Below, piece by piece: positions 16,859-26,246 of a stretch of 49,358 nucleotides of DNA. How positions within the stretch are numbered: position 1 is the first letter of the stretch; each line of letters starts with the position of its first letter. Both the position numbers and the translations under genes were made by a program. Origin of the DNA: Reyranella sp. (lineage in GTDB: Bacteria; Pseudomonadota; Alphaproteobacteria; Reyranellales; Reyranellaceae). The stretch spans positions 1 to 49,358 of the forward strand of contig JAUXWB010000529.1 of assembly GCA_030684475.1 (NCBI GenBank), read 5' to 3'. The notes beneath the pieces are model-generated. The model was not told the DNA's origin. It saw only the letters and a list, made by a program, of their open reading frames with translations, and did not search any database.

Positions 16859-17833
16859 TCAACCCTCGACCTTGATGTCGTTTTCCTTCACCACCTTGGT
16901 CCAGCGCCCGGTCTCGAATTTCACCCGATCGAGGAAGGCCGCAGGGGTGCTGCCGGTGGTGACGAAGCCCAGCTCCGCGAACCTCTTCTTCACGCCCTCG
17001 TCCTTGAGGATTTCGAGACAGAGCCTATTGAGACGCTCGACGATGGCGCCCGGCAGGCCCGCGGGGCCGACGATTCCGAAGAATGCCGAACTCACGAGGT
17101 CCGGCATGCCGAGTTCGACGACCGTTGGCACGTCTGGACAGATGGCGGAGCGTTCGGTGGCTGCGAGGCAGATTCCCGTCAGACGCCCCTGCCTCACATG
17201 GTTGCCGGTGGGGACCACGACGTCGACGACCATCGGCACGTGGCCGGCCATGACGTCGCGGATGGCGTCCGCCGAGCCCTTGTAGCCCACGACCTCCATC
17301 TTGAGCCTGGTTCGCGTGCGGAAGAGTTCGCCCCAGAGATGCGGCTGGTTGCCGATGCCGGAGCAGGCGAAGCGCACCTTGTCGGGCTGGCCGTTCACCC
17401 AGGCGGCGAACGAAGCATAGTCCTTGATCGGCAGGTCCTTGTTCGTTGCGATCAGGTCGTGGATATCGGCGATCGTGGAGATCGTCTGAAAATCCTTCAG
17501 CGGATCGAAGGGCTGCTTGAAGCCGAGAGCCACGTTGGTGGCGAGCGTCGTGCTGCCGAGCAGGAGCGTGTGACCGTCGGGCCTGGATTTCGCCACCGCC
17601 GCCATGGCGATGATGGTGTTGCCGCCGGCCTTGTTCTCGACGATGACCTGCTGGCCGATCAGCGCCGCCATCTTCTCCGCGGCTATGCGACCGACGGCGT
17701 CGGCGGCGCCCCCTGGGCCATAGGGCACGACGATCTTTATCGGCTGGCTCGGCCAGGACTGTGCGCGCACGGCGGCGGCCGGCACGATCATCAGTCCGGC
17801 GGCACCGGCCAGCACTCCACGACGCTTCAGCAT
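16859..17833 (-). CDS. TctC/Bug-family periplasmic substrate-binding protein
   Basis: Extracytoplasmic receptor of tripartite tricarboxylate-type transport, binding a carboxylate. 324 aa. A twin-arginine-like, hydrophobic signal (MLKRRGVLAGAAGLMIVPAA, then AVRAQ as the likely cleavage region) precedes WPSQPIKIVVPYGPGGAADAVGR, the family opening, and NKAGGNTIIAMAAVAKS. The ATG at 17833 is preceded by GGAGGAAAGA. No TctA/TctB membrane genes are in the window, as usual for the many orphan Bug receptors of this kind of organism. Divergent from an IclR gene, its likely regulator. Confidence 0.92.
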   Translation of the reverse strand: MLKRRGVLAGAAGLMIVPAAAVRAQSWPSQPIKIVVPYGPGGAADAVGRIAAEKMAALIGQQVIVENKAGGNTIIAMAAVAKSRPDGHTLLLGSTTLATNVALGFKQPFDPLKDFQTISTIADIHDLIATNKDLPIKDYASFAAWVNGQPDKVRFACSGIGNQPHLWGELFRTRTRLKMEVVGYKGSADAIRDVMAGHVPMVVDVVVPTGNHVRQGRLTGICLAATERSAICPDVPTVVELGMPDLVSSAFFGIVGPAGLPGAIVERLNRLCLEILKDEGVKKRFAELGFVTTGSTPAAFLDRVKFETGRWTKVVKENDIKVEG

Positions 17834-17901
17834 TCTTTCCTCCATATTTTGAAGGGAGCATACTGCCGATCGCCTATAATATGGACTCAAATCGATAATT
17901 C

Positions 17902-17918
17902 TGTCCGAATAGTGGACA
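17902..17918. promoter_or_regulatory. Putative IclR operator
   Basis: Inverted repeat TGTCC-N7-GGACA in the divergent tctC/iclR region, 24 bp before the regulator's start. A TATAAT (17875-17880) is nearby on the plus strand without a clear -35. Assignment is by position and symmetry only. Confidence 0.4.
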
Positions 17919-17941
17919 AAGAATCGAATCCTGGAGGCTCA

Positions 17942-18793
17942 ATGGTTAAAGCACCATCATCTTCGGTGAAAGCGGTGCTCGAGGAGAATGCCGGTGACCC
18001 GGCTTTCGCCACGACGCTGGCGAAAGGGCTCGTCGTGCTTGAGGCGTTCGATGTCGGTGCGACCGTGCTCGGCAACTTGGAACTCTCGGAGCGGACCGGC
18101 ATTCCCCGGCCGACCGTTGCGCGTTTGACGCACACGCTCGGCGAACTCGGCTACCTTCGCTACGACAAGAAGTTGGCCAAGTACCGTCCTGGTGCTCGGG
18201 CATTGCGAATGGCCCGTCCGCTTCTCGCCGGCATGCCGTTTCGCCAGGTCGCGCGACCGCTGATGCACGAGCTCGCCGAGAGCGTGCGCGGGACGGTTTC
18301 GATCGGCTTGCTCGATGGAACCACGATGATTTATGTCGAGTCGGCAAGATCGGGGCACGTCGGACCACATGTTCCCGACATCGGCCTGCCGATTCCCGTC
18401 GTCAGCACGGCGATGGGGCGCGCCGCGGCCGCGATACTGCCCGCCGTCGAGGCAGCACATCTGGAAGAGCGGCTGGAGGCGGACGATGCATCGCTGTGGT
18501 CCGAGCGCCGAGACAGGTATCGCGCCGGGATTCGGCAATGCGCGGACCGCGGCTTCTGCACGTGCCCCGGCGAGTACATGCCGTCCATTCACGCGGTCGC
18601 CGCGCCGCTGTTTCATGCCCGAAGCTCGGACCAATCCTTTGCCATCAACTGCGGGATCCCGGCTTTTCGGCTGCAGTCCGGGCAGCTCGAGGCCGAAATC
18701 GGTCCGCGCATCAGGGCCTTGGCCGCCAGCATTCGCTCGCTCGTCAACGAAGCCGAGCCGAAGATCGAGCTTCGCGAAAAGTCGACGCTCTAA
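17942..18793 (+). CDS. IclR-family transcriptional regulator
   Basis: DNA-binding regulator of a carboxylate or aromatic-acid catabolic gene set. 283 aa: winged helix ~25-85 (LELSERTGIPRPTVARLTHTLGELGYL) and the IclR effector domain ~100-275 (GTVSIGLLDGTTMIYVESAR; CADRGFCTCPGEYMPSIHAVAAPLF). GGAGGCTCA precedes the ATG; the long open frame upstream is antisense to tctC. Probably controls the divergent tctC gene through the inverted repeat between them. Its stop overlaps the stop of the convergent alkA-type gene. Confidence 0.92.
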   Translation: MVKAPSSSVKAVLEENAGDPAFATTLAKGLVVLEAFDVGATVLGNLELSERTGIPRPTVARLTHTLGELGYLRYDKKLAKYRPGARALRMARPLLAGMPFRQVARPLMHELAESVRGTVSIGLLDGTTMIYVESARSGHVGPHVPDIGLPIPVVSTAMGRAAAAILPAVEAAHLEERLEADDASLWSERRDRYRAGIRQCADRGFCTCPGEYMPSIHAVAAPLFHARSSDQSFAINCGIPAFRLQSGQLEAEIGPRIRALAASIRSLVNEAEPKIELREKSTL

Positions 18794-19422
18794 GGCGCTT
18801 CGAGCGCCCGCCACAGATACCAGCTCGCGACCGTGCGGTAGGGCCGCCATCTCTCGCTGGCTCTTTCGAGGGCCTGCGGCGAGGGCAGTGCGCGCTTCCT
18901 GAAAGCCTTCGCATAGGCCTTGCGGAGGCTGTAGTCGTCGAGCGGCAGAACATCGGGGCGGCCCAGGCGGAACATCAGGAACATCTCGGCGCTCCAGCGG
19001 CCGATGCCGCGCACTTTTACCAGGCGCTCGATCAGCTCGGCGTCGGTGAGACCGTGCGCCTCCTCGAGTGTCGGCAACTCGCCGCCCGCCACGCGGCGTG
19101 CCAGGTCCTGGACGGCCAGAACTTTGGCGCGCGACAGGCCGCAGCCGCGCAGTTTCTCGTCGGGCGTCGCCAGGATATGGCGAGGCGTAAAACCCGACGT
19201 CGCGCGCGGATAGAGCGCTTCCACGCGGCCGTAGATGGTGGCCGCAGCCTTGTTGGAAAGCTGCTGGTAGACGATGGCCTCGGCCAGCGCGCCGAACAGG
19301 CTGCGCGAGGCTTTGAGTTCCATGCGGAATGGCCCGACCGCCTCGATGATGCTGGCCAGTGCCTGATCGGCCGCTTTGAGATGCGCCACCGCCTTGGTCG
19401 GCCGGAACGGAAAGCCGCTCAT
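18790..19422 (-). CDS. DNA-3-methyladenine glycosylase II (AlkA-type)
   Basis: Base-excision glycosylase removing alkylated purines. 210 aa, the short AlkA/Mag form without the N-terminal TBP-like domain. Helix-hairpin-helix at ~136-146 (VKVRGIGRWSAEMF) and the catalytic Asp in PLDDYSLRK (residues 162-163). The ATG overlaps the stop of ogt by four bases, so the two are co-translated. Its last ~25 codons are present again as the remnant at 16622-16698. Confidence 0.92.
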   Translation of the reverse strand: MSGFPFRPTKAVAHLKAADQALASIIEAVGPFRMELKASRSLFGALAEAIVYQQLSNKAAATIYGRVEALYPRATSGFTPRHILATPDEKLRGCGLSRAKVLAVQDLARRVAGGELPTLEEAHGLTDAELIERLVKVRGIGRWSAEMFLMFRLGRPDVLPLDDYSLRKAYAKAFRKRALPSPQALERASERWRPYRTVASWYLWRALEAP

Positions 19423-19967
19423 CGTGGGGCGAACAATGGCCCGGCACCGACTTCAGGCGCGCCCTCGATCTCGAGCATGCGCCGCTTGGTCGAGACACCG
19501 CCGTTGGCCGAGAAGCCGCCCATCTTGCCGTCGGCTCCCAGCACGCGGTGGCAGGGCACGATGATGGCGATGGGATTGCGGCCGAGCGCCTGGCCAACCT
19601 CGCGTGATTCATGCGGCACGCCGAGACGCTTGGCGATCTCGCCATAGGTCATGGTGTGGCCGGGCGGGATGGTGCGCGCCACCTCGTAGACCTTGCGATG
19701 GAAGTCCGGCGCGGCCTCGAGGTCGAGGGGAATGTCGGCGAGATCCATCGCTTTGCCTTTCAACAGCCCCAGCACGTGCTCGATGGCGCGGCCGACGGCC
19801 GGCGGCGGTTCGCTCTCGACCGCGTCGGGCCAGCGCCGCCGCAGCCGTGCTCGCGTCGCCTCGGCTGTCGCTTCGGGCAATTGCAGGCCGGCGATACCGC
19901 GCGCGCTCCAGGCGATGCCGCAGGCTCCGATCGGCGAGTCGAAGACGGTGAATCCTTGCGTGGTCAT
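19419..19967 (-). CDS. ogt: Methylated-DNA--protein-cysteine S-methyltransferase
   Basis: Suicide repair of O6-methylguanine. 182 aa. Active-site PCHR motif with Cys139 (IIVPCHRVLG), preceded by the helix-turn-helix part (TMTYGEIAKRLGVPHESREVGQAL) that binds the minor groove. No Ada N-terminal metal/regulatory domain, so this is the Ogt form. GAGGGAG precedes the ATG. First gene of a two-gene alkylation-repair operon with the glycosylase; divergent from btaA. Confidence 0.94.
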   Translation of the reverse strand: MTTQGFTVFDSPIGACGIAWSARGIAGLQLPEATAEATRARLRRRWPDAVESEPPPAVGRAIEHVLGLLKGKAMDLADIPLDLEAAPDFHRKVYEVARTIPPGHTMTYGEIAKRLGVPHESREVGQALGRNPIAIIVPCHRVLGADGKMGGFSANGGVSTKRRMLEIEGAPEVGAGPLFAPR

Positions 19968-20010
19968 GGTGGCAAACTCCCTCTAACCGGACATCCCGTC
20001 AAGTACGTGT

Positions 20011-20044
20011 CTGTCATCAAACTGGCACCTGGGGTGGATATGTT
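20011..20044 (+). promoter_or_regulatory. PHO box and -10 element upstream of btaA
   Basis: CTGTCAT-CAAA-CTGGCAC (20011-20028) matches the PhoB direct-repeat consensus CTGTCAT-N4-CTGTCA(C/T) at 13 of 14 repeat positions. Ten bases later comes TATGTT (20039-20044), the spacing of PhoB-activated promoters, where the PHO box replaces the -35. This predicts transcription from about 20051. Confidence 0.65.
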
Positions 20045-21308
20045 GCGCAGGTTGAGTAGAGCCGGAGTTGTCTGGTTGGCCTATCCGCGGGATGAGAGCA
20101 ATGTCCGCCTGAAAGAGGCGGTTCGCCGCAATCGGGTTCTGTCCCGCGAGGGACTCCTGGAGCATGTCTTCGAACGGCTGTTCCGTGGCCTCGTCTATAC
20201 CCAGATCTGGGAAGATCCCGAGATCGACCTCGAGGCGTTGGCGCTTGCGCCCGAAAGCCACGTCGTGGCGATCGCCTCGGGCGGCTGCAACGTGCTCTCC
20301 TACCTCACGGCGGGGCCGGCGCGAATCACGGCGGTCGATCTCAGCCAGGCCCATGTGGCGCTCAACCGCCTGAAGCTGGTGGCGGCGAGCCGCCTGCCGT
20401 CGTGGGAAATGTTCTACCGCTTCTTCGGTGCGGCTGATGACGCGGCCAATGTCGCGGCCTACGACCGGCTGATCGCGCCGCATCTCGATGCCGAGAGCCG
20501 TGTCTACTGGCAGGGCCGCAGCCTGCAGCACTTTGGCCGGCGACGGATCTCGATCTTCGCGCGCAACGCCTATCGTCACGGCCTGTTGGGCCGTTTCATC
20601 GGCCTCGCCCACGCCGCCGCGCGACTCCATGGCGTCGACCTGCGCGAGCTGCTGAGCGCCCGCACGCTGGACGAACAGCGCCACTTCTTCGAGACGGCGC
20701 TGGCGCCGCTGTTTGACCGCCGCGCGGTGCGCTGGGCGACCGGCAACCGTCTCTCGCTCTACGGCCTCGGCATTCCGCCGGCTCAGTACGAGGCGCTGGC
20801 GGGCGGCCGTGGCATGAGCGCGGTCCTGCGCGAAAGAGTGGAGCGCCTGGCCTGCGGTTTCAGCCTCAATGACAACTACTTCGCCTGGCAGGCTTTTGGC
20901 CGCGGCTACGGCGGCGGTGATCAGGGGCCGCTGCCGCCCTATCTGCGGCGCGAGCAGTTCGACATCGTGCGTGCCCGCGCCGACCGGGTCGAAGTGATGA
21001 ACCGCTCGGTCACCGAATATCTCGCTTCGTGTCCCGCCGCCTCGCGCGACCGCTATGTGCTGCTCGATGCCCAGGACTGGATGACTGACGACCAGCTCAA
21101 TGCGCTGTGGGCCGAGATCACGCGCACGGCGCGACCCGAAGCGCGCGTGATTTTCAGGACCGCGGCCGAACCGTCGTTGCTGGAAGGCCGCCTCCATCCG
21201 GCGCTGCTGGAGCGCTGGCGCTACGAGGCCGCGGCCTCGCGGGAATTCACGGCACACGACCGCTCGGCGATATACGGCGGCTTCCATCTCTACGTGCTGG
21301 CAGGTTGA
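20040..21308 (+). CDS. btaA: BtaA: SAM:diacylglycerol 3-amino-3-carboxypropyltransferase
   Basis: Transfers the 3-amino-3-carboxypropyl group of SAM to diacylglycerol, the first step of betaine lipid (DGTS) synthesis at the membrane. 422 aa as called. The family segment FRGLVYTQIWEDPEIDLEAL is followed by the SAM-binding fold (VVAIASGGCNVLSYL, ITAVDLSQAH) and a C-terminal DUF3419 half (SLNDNYFAWQAFGR; LLDAQDWM). The first ~20 residues are not conserved. If the PHO promoter just upstream is real, the true start would be further in, for example the TTG at 20076 with GGAG eight bases before it. Followed by btaB three bases after its stop. Confidence 0.92.
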   Translation: MLRRLSRAGVVWLAYPRDESNVRLKEAVRRNRVLSREGLLEHVFERLFRGLVYTQIWEDPEIDLEALALAPESHVVAIASGGCNVLSYLTAGPARITAVDLSQAHVALNRLKLVAASRLPSWEMFYRFFGAADDAANVAAYDRLIAPHLDAESRVYWQGRSLQHFGRRRISIFARNAYRHGLLGRFIGLAHAAARLHGVDLRELLSARTLDEQRHFFETALAPLFDRRAVRWATGNRLSLYGLGIPPAQYEALAGGRGMSAVLRERVERLACGFSLNDNYFAWQAFGRGYGGGDQGPLPPYLRREQFDIVRARADRVEVMNRSVTEYLASCPAASRDRYVLLDAQDWMTDDQLNALWAEITRTARPEARVIFRTAAEPSLLEGRLHPALLERWRYEAAASREFTAHDRSAIYGGFHLYVLAG

Positions 21309-21311
21309 TCA

Positions 21312-21959
21312 GTGAGCGACACCGTCGCCATGTCCAACCTGATGGACCGCATCTATCGCCGGCAGCGCCATCTCTACGACAGTACCCGCAAGTATTACCT
21401 GCTGGGCCGCGATCGACTGATCGAGCGCCTGTCGCCGCCGTCGGGTGGCCAGGTGCTGGAGATCGGCTGCGGCACGGCGCGCAATCTCGTGGCGGCGGCG
21501 GGTGCCTATCCACACGCGAAGTTCCACGGCATCGACATTTCGGCCGCGATGCTCGAGACGGCCCGCGCCAAGGTCGCGCGTGACGGTCTGTCGCCGCGCA
21601 TTCGCCTCGCCTGCGCCGACGCCACCCGGTTCGATCCCGCGCCGCTGTTCGGCGTGCCCGGCTTCTCGCGGATCTTCCTGTCCTATAGCCTGTCGATGAT
21701 CCCCGAGTGGCGCATGGCGCTCGGCCAGGCGATGGCCTGGGTGCAGCCTGGCGGCGAGCTGCACATCGTCGATTTCGGCGGCCAGGAGGAATTGCCGCGC
21801 TGGTTCCGCCGCGGGCTGCGGACCTGGCTGGCGCAGTTCCATGTCGATCCGCGCGACGGTCTGGAGGCGGCGTTAGCCGCCTTCGATGCAGGCACGCTGC
21901 TTACCTTCGAGCGGCCGTATCGCGGCTATGCCCAATATGCCGTGTTCCGCCGGGCTTGA
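21312..21959 (+). CDS. btaB: BtaB: N-methyltransferase of betaine lipid synthesis
   Basis: Adds three methyl groups from SAM to the homoserine head group made by BtaA, giving DGTS. 215 aa. The family opening IYRRQRHLYDSTRKYYLLGRDR is clear; SAM motif I is VLEIGCGTARN and the acidic end of beta-2 is FHGIDIS. GTG start, three bases after btaA, so certainly co-transcribed. In Rhodobacter and Sinorhizobium this pair is induced by phosphate starvation through PhoB. Confidence 0.92.
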   Translation: MSDTVAMSNLMDRIYRRQRHLYDSTRKYYLLGRDRLIERLSPPSGGQVLEIGCGTARNLVAAAGAYPHAKFHGIDISAAMLETARAKVARDGLSPRIRLACADATRFDPAPLFGVPGFSRIFLSYSLSMIPEWRMALGQAMAWVQPGGELHIVDFGGQEELPRWFRRGLRTWLAQFHVDPRDGLEAALAAFDAGTLLTFERPYRGYAQYAVFRRA

Positions 21960-22277
21960 CAGGATGATTCCCATTCGGTAGGAATTCAACCTATCGTCAG
22001 CATTTCCCGGCCAAAAAATCCCCGAATCGGGTTCGAAAAATGTCGCCGTTTGAGCGACACGCCGAGAATGGGATCGAGAGGAAAAAAGCCGGACGATCAA
22101 TCGCTTGCACGGTGGGGCAGGCTACGAGGCGAACCCGATCCCGGATTTTTTTCCGTCGCTGTTCAGGCGACATCGCGCATAGCTTCTCTGCCTATAGAGC
22201 GTGGCCGGAGGCATTGGCAAACGGCTCGACCGGGTGGTACCCCGACAATGATAATTTGTGAGTTGGGAGTACCCAAG
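21960..22277. other. Gene-free region between btaB and a thiolase
   Basis: A 318-bp gap, less G+C rich than its surroundings. It holds a perfect 6-bp inverted repeat TGTCGC-N7-GCGACA at 22041-22059 and a small palindrome CCCGA-A-TCGGG near 22021. A GATAAT at 22250-22255, with no good -35, could serve the thiolase gene. No convincing terminator for btaAB and no small ORF I would defend. Confidence 0.4.
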
Positions 22278-23480
22278 ATGACCGAAGCCTTCATTTGCGA
22301 CGCTATTCGCACCCCCGTCGGCCGCTACAACGGTGGCCTGGGCGCCATGCGGGTCGACGATCTCGCCGCTCATCCGATCAAGGCGCTGATGCAGCGCAAT
22401 GCCAATGTCGATTGGGGCGCCATCGACGACGTGATCTACGGCTGCGTCAACCAGGCGGGCGAGGACAACCGCAATGTCGCGCGCATGGCGGGGCTGCTGG
22501 CGGGCTTGCCAGTCGAGGTGGCGGGGGCCACGGTCAATCGCCTCTGCGGCTCCGGTCTCGAGGCGGCAGGTCACGCGGCCCGCGCGGTGAAACTCGGCGA
22601 GGCCGACATGATGATCGCGGGTGGCGTCGAGGGCATGACCCGCTCGCCCTACGTCATGGGTAAACCGGAAAGCGCTTTCGACCGCTCGATGAAGCTCGAG
22701 GACACGGTGCTGGGTTGGCGCTTCGTCAATCCGCGCATGAAGGCGGCTTACGGTGTCGACCCGATGGGCCAGACCGCCGAGAATGTTGCCGGCGAACATC
22801 AGATCAGCCGCACCGACCAGGACGCCTTCGCCTACCGCAGCCAGCGCCGCTGCAAGTCGGCCCAGGACCGCGGCTTCTTCGACAAGGAAATCGTCAAGGT
22901 CTGCGTCAAGAAGGGCAAGACCGAGATCATCGTCGACAAGGACGAGCATCCGCGCGGCGACACCACGATGGAGACGCTGTCCAAGCTGTCGGCGGCGTTC
23001 CGCGAGGGCGGTTCGGTGACGGCGGGCAATTCCTCCGGCCTGAACGACGGCGCCTGCGCCATGATCATCGCCTCGGAGGCCGCCGCCCGCGCCAATGGGC
23101 TGACGCCGCGGGCGCGCATCCTGGGGACCGTGTCGGCCGGCGTGCCGCCGCGCGTCATGGGCATCGGCCCGGTGCCGGCCACTCAGAAGCTGCTGGCCAA
23201 GCTCGGCATGACCCTCAAGGATTTCGACACCATCGAACTCAACGAGGCGTTTGCCGCCCAGGCACTGGCCGTGCTGCGCCAGCTCGGCTTGGCCGACGAT
23301 GCGGAGAACGTGAACCCCAACGGCGGCGCCATTGCGCTCGGCCATCCGCTGGGCGCGTCAGGCGGCCGGCTGATGATCACTGCGCTCAACCAGCTTGAGG
23401 CCACCGGCGGCAAGCGCGCGCTTGCCACCATGTGCATTGGCGTCGGCCAGGGCATCGCGCTGGCGCTGGAGCGCGTCTAG
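22278..23480 (+). CDS. Acetyl-CoA acyltransferase, 3-oxoadipyl-CoA thiolase type
   Basis: Thiolytic cleavage of a 3-oxoacyl-CoA; closest in my judgement to PcaF/PaaJ (3-oxoadipyl-CoA thiolase). 400 aa, the usual PcaF length. Nucleophilic Cys in [10 protein letters not shown], His in [13 protein letters not shown], and the second Cys in [11 protein letters not shown]. Start at 22278 after GGGAG with 8-bp spacing; the frame is open upstream but not conserved. It stands alone between btaAB and the convergent pncA. No other beta-ketoadipate or paa genes are here, so a general beta-oxidation role remains possible. Confidence 0.88.
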   Translation: MTEAFICDAIRTPVGRYNGGLGAMRVDDLAAHPIKALMQRNANVDWGAIDDVIYGCVNQAGEDNRNVARMAGLLAGLPVEVAGATVNRLCGSGLEAAGHAARAVKLGEADMMIAGGVEGMTRSPYVMGKPESAFDRSMKLEDTVLGWRFVNPRMKAAYGVDPMGQTAENVAGEHQISRTDQDAFAYRSQRRCKSAQDRGFFDKEIVKVCVKKGKTEIIVDKDEHPRGDTTMETLSKLSAAFREGGSVTAGNSSGLNDGACAMIIASEAAARANGLTPRARILGTVSAGVPPRVMGIGPVPATQKLLAKLGMTLKDFDTIELNEAFAAQALAVLRQLGLADDAENVNPNGGAIALGHPLGASGGRLMITALNQLEATGGKRALATMCIGVGQGIALALERV

Positions 23481-23483
23481 GAC

Positions 23484-24092
23484 CTAGGCCGTCGCGTTGA
23501 GATTGATGCCGCCCTGGCGCATTTCGGTGAGCATGCGCCGGCGGCTGCCTTCGAGATCGATGGCGGCGGTAGCCTCGACAACGACGGCGACGTCGAAGCC
23601 CGCCTGACGGGCATCGATCGCCGACCAGGCGACGCAGTAGTCGAGCGCCAGGCCGCAGAAGATCAACCTAGTGAAGCCCCGGGCCTTCAGGTAGCCGTCG
23701 AGGCCGGTGCGGGTCATGCGGTCGTTCTCGCGGAACGCCGAGTAGGAATCGATGCCGGCATGGAAACCCTTGCGCACGACCATCTGCGCCTTGGTCGCCT
23801 CGAGCTCGGGATGGAACGCGGCGCCCGGCGTGCCCTGCACGCAGTGATCCGGCCACAGGATCTGCGGGCCGTAGGGGAACTTGACGGTGCTGAAGGGCGC
23901 GGCGTCGGCCCAGGAACTGGCGAAGGAGGCATGACCCGGCGGATGCCAGTCCTGGGTCAGGACGACGTGGTCGTGGCGGCCGATCAGCCGGTTGACCAGC
24001 GGCAGGATACCGCTGGCGCCGGGGACGGCGAGGGCGCCGCCTTCGCAGAAATCGTTTTGCATATCGACCACGATCAACGCCTCATTCGGCAT
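23484..24092 (-). CDS. pncA: Nicotinamidase
   Basis: Hydrolyses nicotinamide to nicotinate for NAD salvage. 202 aa, isochorismatase-like fold. The catalytic triad is visible: Asp10 (VVDMQNDF), Lys108 (VVRKGFH) and Cys153 (LALDYCVAW). Metal ligands Asp48, His50 and His54 are in TQDWHPPGHASF. Thirteen bases after the tgt stop on the same strand, so likely the last gene of the purD-to-pncA run. Convergent with the thiolase. Confidence 0.93.
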   Translation of the reverse strand: MPNEALIVVDMQNDFCEGGALAVPGASGILPLVNRLIGRHDHVVLTQDWHPPGHASFASSWADAAPFSTVKFPYGPQILWPDHCVQGTPGAAFHPELEATKAQMVVRKGFHAGIDSYSAFRENDRMTRTGLDGYLKARGFTRLIFCGLALDYCVAWSAIDARQAGFDVAVVVEATAAIDLEGSRRRMLTEMRQGGINLNATA

Positions 24093-24105
24093 GCGGTACT
24101 CTCCG

Positions 24106-25230
24106 TCAGAGGGGTGGGATATCTCCTCGGTCTTGTTCGCTCGCGAATGCGGCGATCCAGTGACCGAGTGAGTTGCCTTCGATGGCGCCGCGCAAGCCGC
24201 GCATGATGTCCTGATAATAGTGAAGGTTGTGCCAGGTGAGCAGCATCGAGGCGAGGATCTCTTCGCTGCGGATCAGGTGGTGCAGATAGGCGCGGCTGTG
24301 GTGGGCGCAGGCCGGGCAGGCGCAGCGCTCGTCGATCGGCCGCGGATCGTCGCGGTGTCGCGCGTTGCGCAGGTTGAGTTCGCCGCGGCGGGTAAAAGCC
24401 TGGGCCGTGCGGCCGCCGCGCGTCGGCATCACGCAGTCGAACATGTCGATGCCGCGCCGGACCGCACCCACGATGTCGGCCGGCCGGCCGACGCCCATCA
24501 GGTAGCGCGGCCGGTCGGCCGGCAACTGCGGCACGGTGGTGTCGAGTGTGGCGAGCATCATCTCCTGGCCTTCGCCCACGGCCAGACCGCCGATGGCATA
24601 GCCGTCGAAGCCGATGGCCGCGAGCGCCTTCACGCTCTCCGCGCGCAACGCCGAAAAGACGCTGCCCTGGACGATGCCGAACAGTCCGTAGCCCGGCCGC
24701 TCGGTGAAGGCGCGCTTGCCGCGCTCGGCCCATTTCATGGAGAGCCGCATGGACGCGGCGGCGGCGGCCTCTTCGACCGGCCAGGTCGTGCACTCGTCGA
24801 ACGACATTGTGATGTCGGCATCGAGCAGGCGTTGGATCTCGATCGAACGCTCGGGCGTGAGTCGATGCTCAGAGCCGTCGAGTGGCGAGCGGAAGGTGAC
24901 GCCGTCGGCGTCGAGCTTGCGCAGCTCCTTGAGCGACATCACCTGGAAGCCGCCCGAATCGGTCAGGATCGGCCCCGGCCAGTTCATGAACTTGTGCAGG
25001 CCGCCAAGGGCGGCCACGCGCTCTGCCCCCGGGCGCAGCATCAGGTGGAAGGTGTTGCCCAGCACGATCTCGGCGCCGGTCTCGGCGACCGACTGCGGCA
25101 GCATCGCCTTCACGGTGCCGGCCGTGCCGACCGGCATGAAGGCCGGCGTCTCGACCGTGCCGTGCGCCGTCGTGATCCGGCCACGGCGGGCGAGGCCATC
25201 GCTGCCCAGAAGCTCGAAGAAAAGACTCAT
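24106..25230 (-). CDS. tgt: Queuine/preQ1 tRNA-guanine transglycosylase
   Basis: Exchanges guanine-34 for preQ1 in tRNAs with GUN anticodons. 374 aa, standard. Substrate-site motifs [11 protein letters not shown] and the zinc site [17 protein letters not shown] with a later His are visible. The nucleophilic Asp region is [11 protein letters not shown]. The ATG overlaps the queA stop (ATGA). Together with QueA it performs the two tRNA-level steps of queuosine formation; preQ1 synthesis genes are not in the window. Confidence 0.95.
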   Translation of the reverse strand: MSLFFELLGSDGLARRGRITTAHGTVETPAFMPVGTAGTVKAMLPQSVAETGAEIVLGNTFHLMLRPGAERVAALGGLHKFMNWPGPILTDSGGFQVMSLKELRKLDADGVTFRSPLDGSEHRLTPERSIEIQRLLDADITMSFDECTTWPVEEAAAAASMRLSMKWAERGKRAFTERPGYGLFGIVQGSVFSALRAESVKALAAIGFDGYAIGGLAVGEGQEMMLATLDTTVPQLPADRPRYLMGVGRPADIVGAVRRGIDMFDCVMPTRGGRTAQAFTRRGELNLRNARHRDDPRPIDERCACPACAHHSRAYLHHLIRSEEILASMLLTWHNLHYYQDIMRGLRGAIEGNSLGHWIAAFASEQDRGDIPPL

Positions 25231-26240
25231 CGCCGCAACAGACAACAATCGCCGTAGGAATAGAAGCGGTATCGCTCGGCGACGGCGTGCGCATAGGCGG
25301 CCTTGATGCGCTCCAGCCCCGCGAAGGCCGCCACCAGCATGAAAAGCGTCGACCGCGGCAGATGGAAGTTGGTGAGCAGGAGATCGACGACGCGAAACTG
25401 AAAGCCCGGTGTGATGAAGATGTCGGTTTCGCCGGTCCAGGCGCGCATCGGGCCAGTGCGAGCAACAGATTCGAGCAGTCGCAGCGAGGTCGTGCCGATC
25501 GAGACCACGCGCCCGGCTGCGGCGATGGCATCGGCGGTGGCCTGCGGGACCTCGCCCCATTCGGCGTGCATGACATGCTGGTCGGTATCGAGGGTGCGCA
25601 CCGGCTGGAAGGTGCCGGCGCCGACGTGCAACGTGACGCCGGCCGTGGCGATGCCGGCGTCCGCCAGGGCAGCCATGAGAGCCGGCGTGAAATGAAGCCC
25701 GGCGGTGGGGGCGGCGACGGAACCGTCATGCTTGGCGAACAGGGTCTGGTAATCGGCGCGGTCCTGCGCGTCGGCGGTGCCGCCGCGGATGTACGGCGGC
25801 AGCGGTACCGCACCGCCCCGCTCGAGGGCTGTGACAAATTCGGGGCCGGCGCGATCGAAGGCGAGCACGATCGAGCCGTCGTCATTTTTGGCCTCGATTG
25901 TGCTGCCGAGGCCGCCCGCGAAGGCCAGCGCATCTCCGATCCGGAGCCGCTTGGTCGGCCGAGCGAAGGCGAGCCAGCGGCCGTGGCCGAAATCGCGGAT
26001 CAGCAGCGCCTCGACCTTGCCACCCCCGGGGCGCGTGCCCAGCAGGCGGGCGGGGATCACCTTGGTGTCGTTGAAGACCAGCAGGTCGCCCTTGCGCAGC
26101 AGGCCGGGCAGGTCGCGGACGCCGCGGTCGTGAAGTCCATCCGGCGCCACGTCGAGCAGCCGCGCCGCGTCCCTCGGCGAGACCGGCCGCTGGGCGATGA
26201 GATCCTGTGGCAGTTCGAAGTCGAAGAGATCGACGCGCAT
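25227..26240 (-). CDS. queA: S-adenosylmethionine:tRNA ribosyltransferase-isomerase
   Basis: Transfers and isomerises the ribosyl of SAM onto preQ1-tRNA to give epoxyqueuosine. 337 aa. Typical opening [19 protein letters not shown], with family segments [22 protein letters not shown] and GTFQPVR. Shares a 4-bp overlap with tgt and begins seven bases after the MBL hydrolase stop, so it sits in the middle of a tight operon. The Shine-Dalgarno sequence is weak, consistent with translational coupling. Confidence 0.95.
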   Translation of the reverse strand: MRVDLFDFELPQDLIAQRPVSPRDAARLLDVAPDGLHDRGVRDLPGLLRKGDLLVFNDTKVIPARLLGTRPGGGKVEALLIRDFGHGRWLAFARPTKRLRIGDALAFAGGLGSTIEAKNDDGSIVLAFDRAGPEFVTALERGGAVPLPPYIRGGTADAQDRADYQTLFAKHDGSVAAPTAGLHFTPALMAALADAGIATAGVTLHVGAGTFQPVRTLDTDQHVMHAEWGEVPQATADAIAAAGRVVSIGTTSLRLLESVARTGPMRAWTGETDIFITPGFQFRVVDLLLTNFHLPRSTLFMLVAAFAGLERIKAAYAHAVAERYRFYSYGDCCLLRR

Positions 26241-26246
26241 CAGCCG

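Noticed and set aside
22025..22045. A tRNA T-loop-like GGGTTCGAAA
   Set aside because: No acceptor stem, D-arm or anticodon arm can be built around it.
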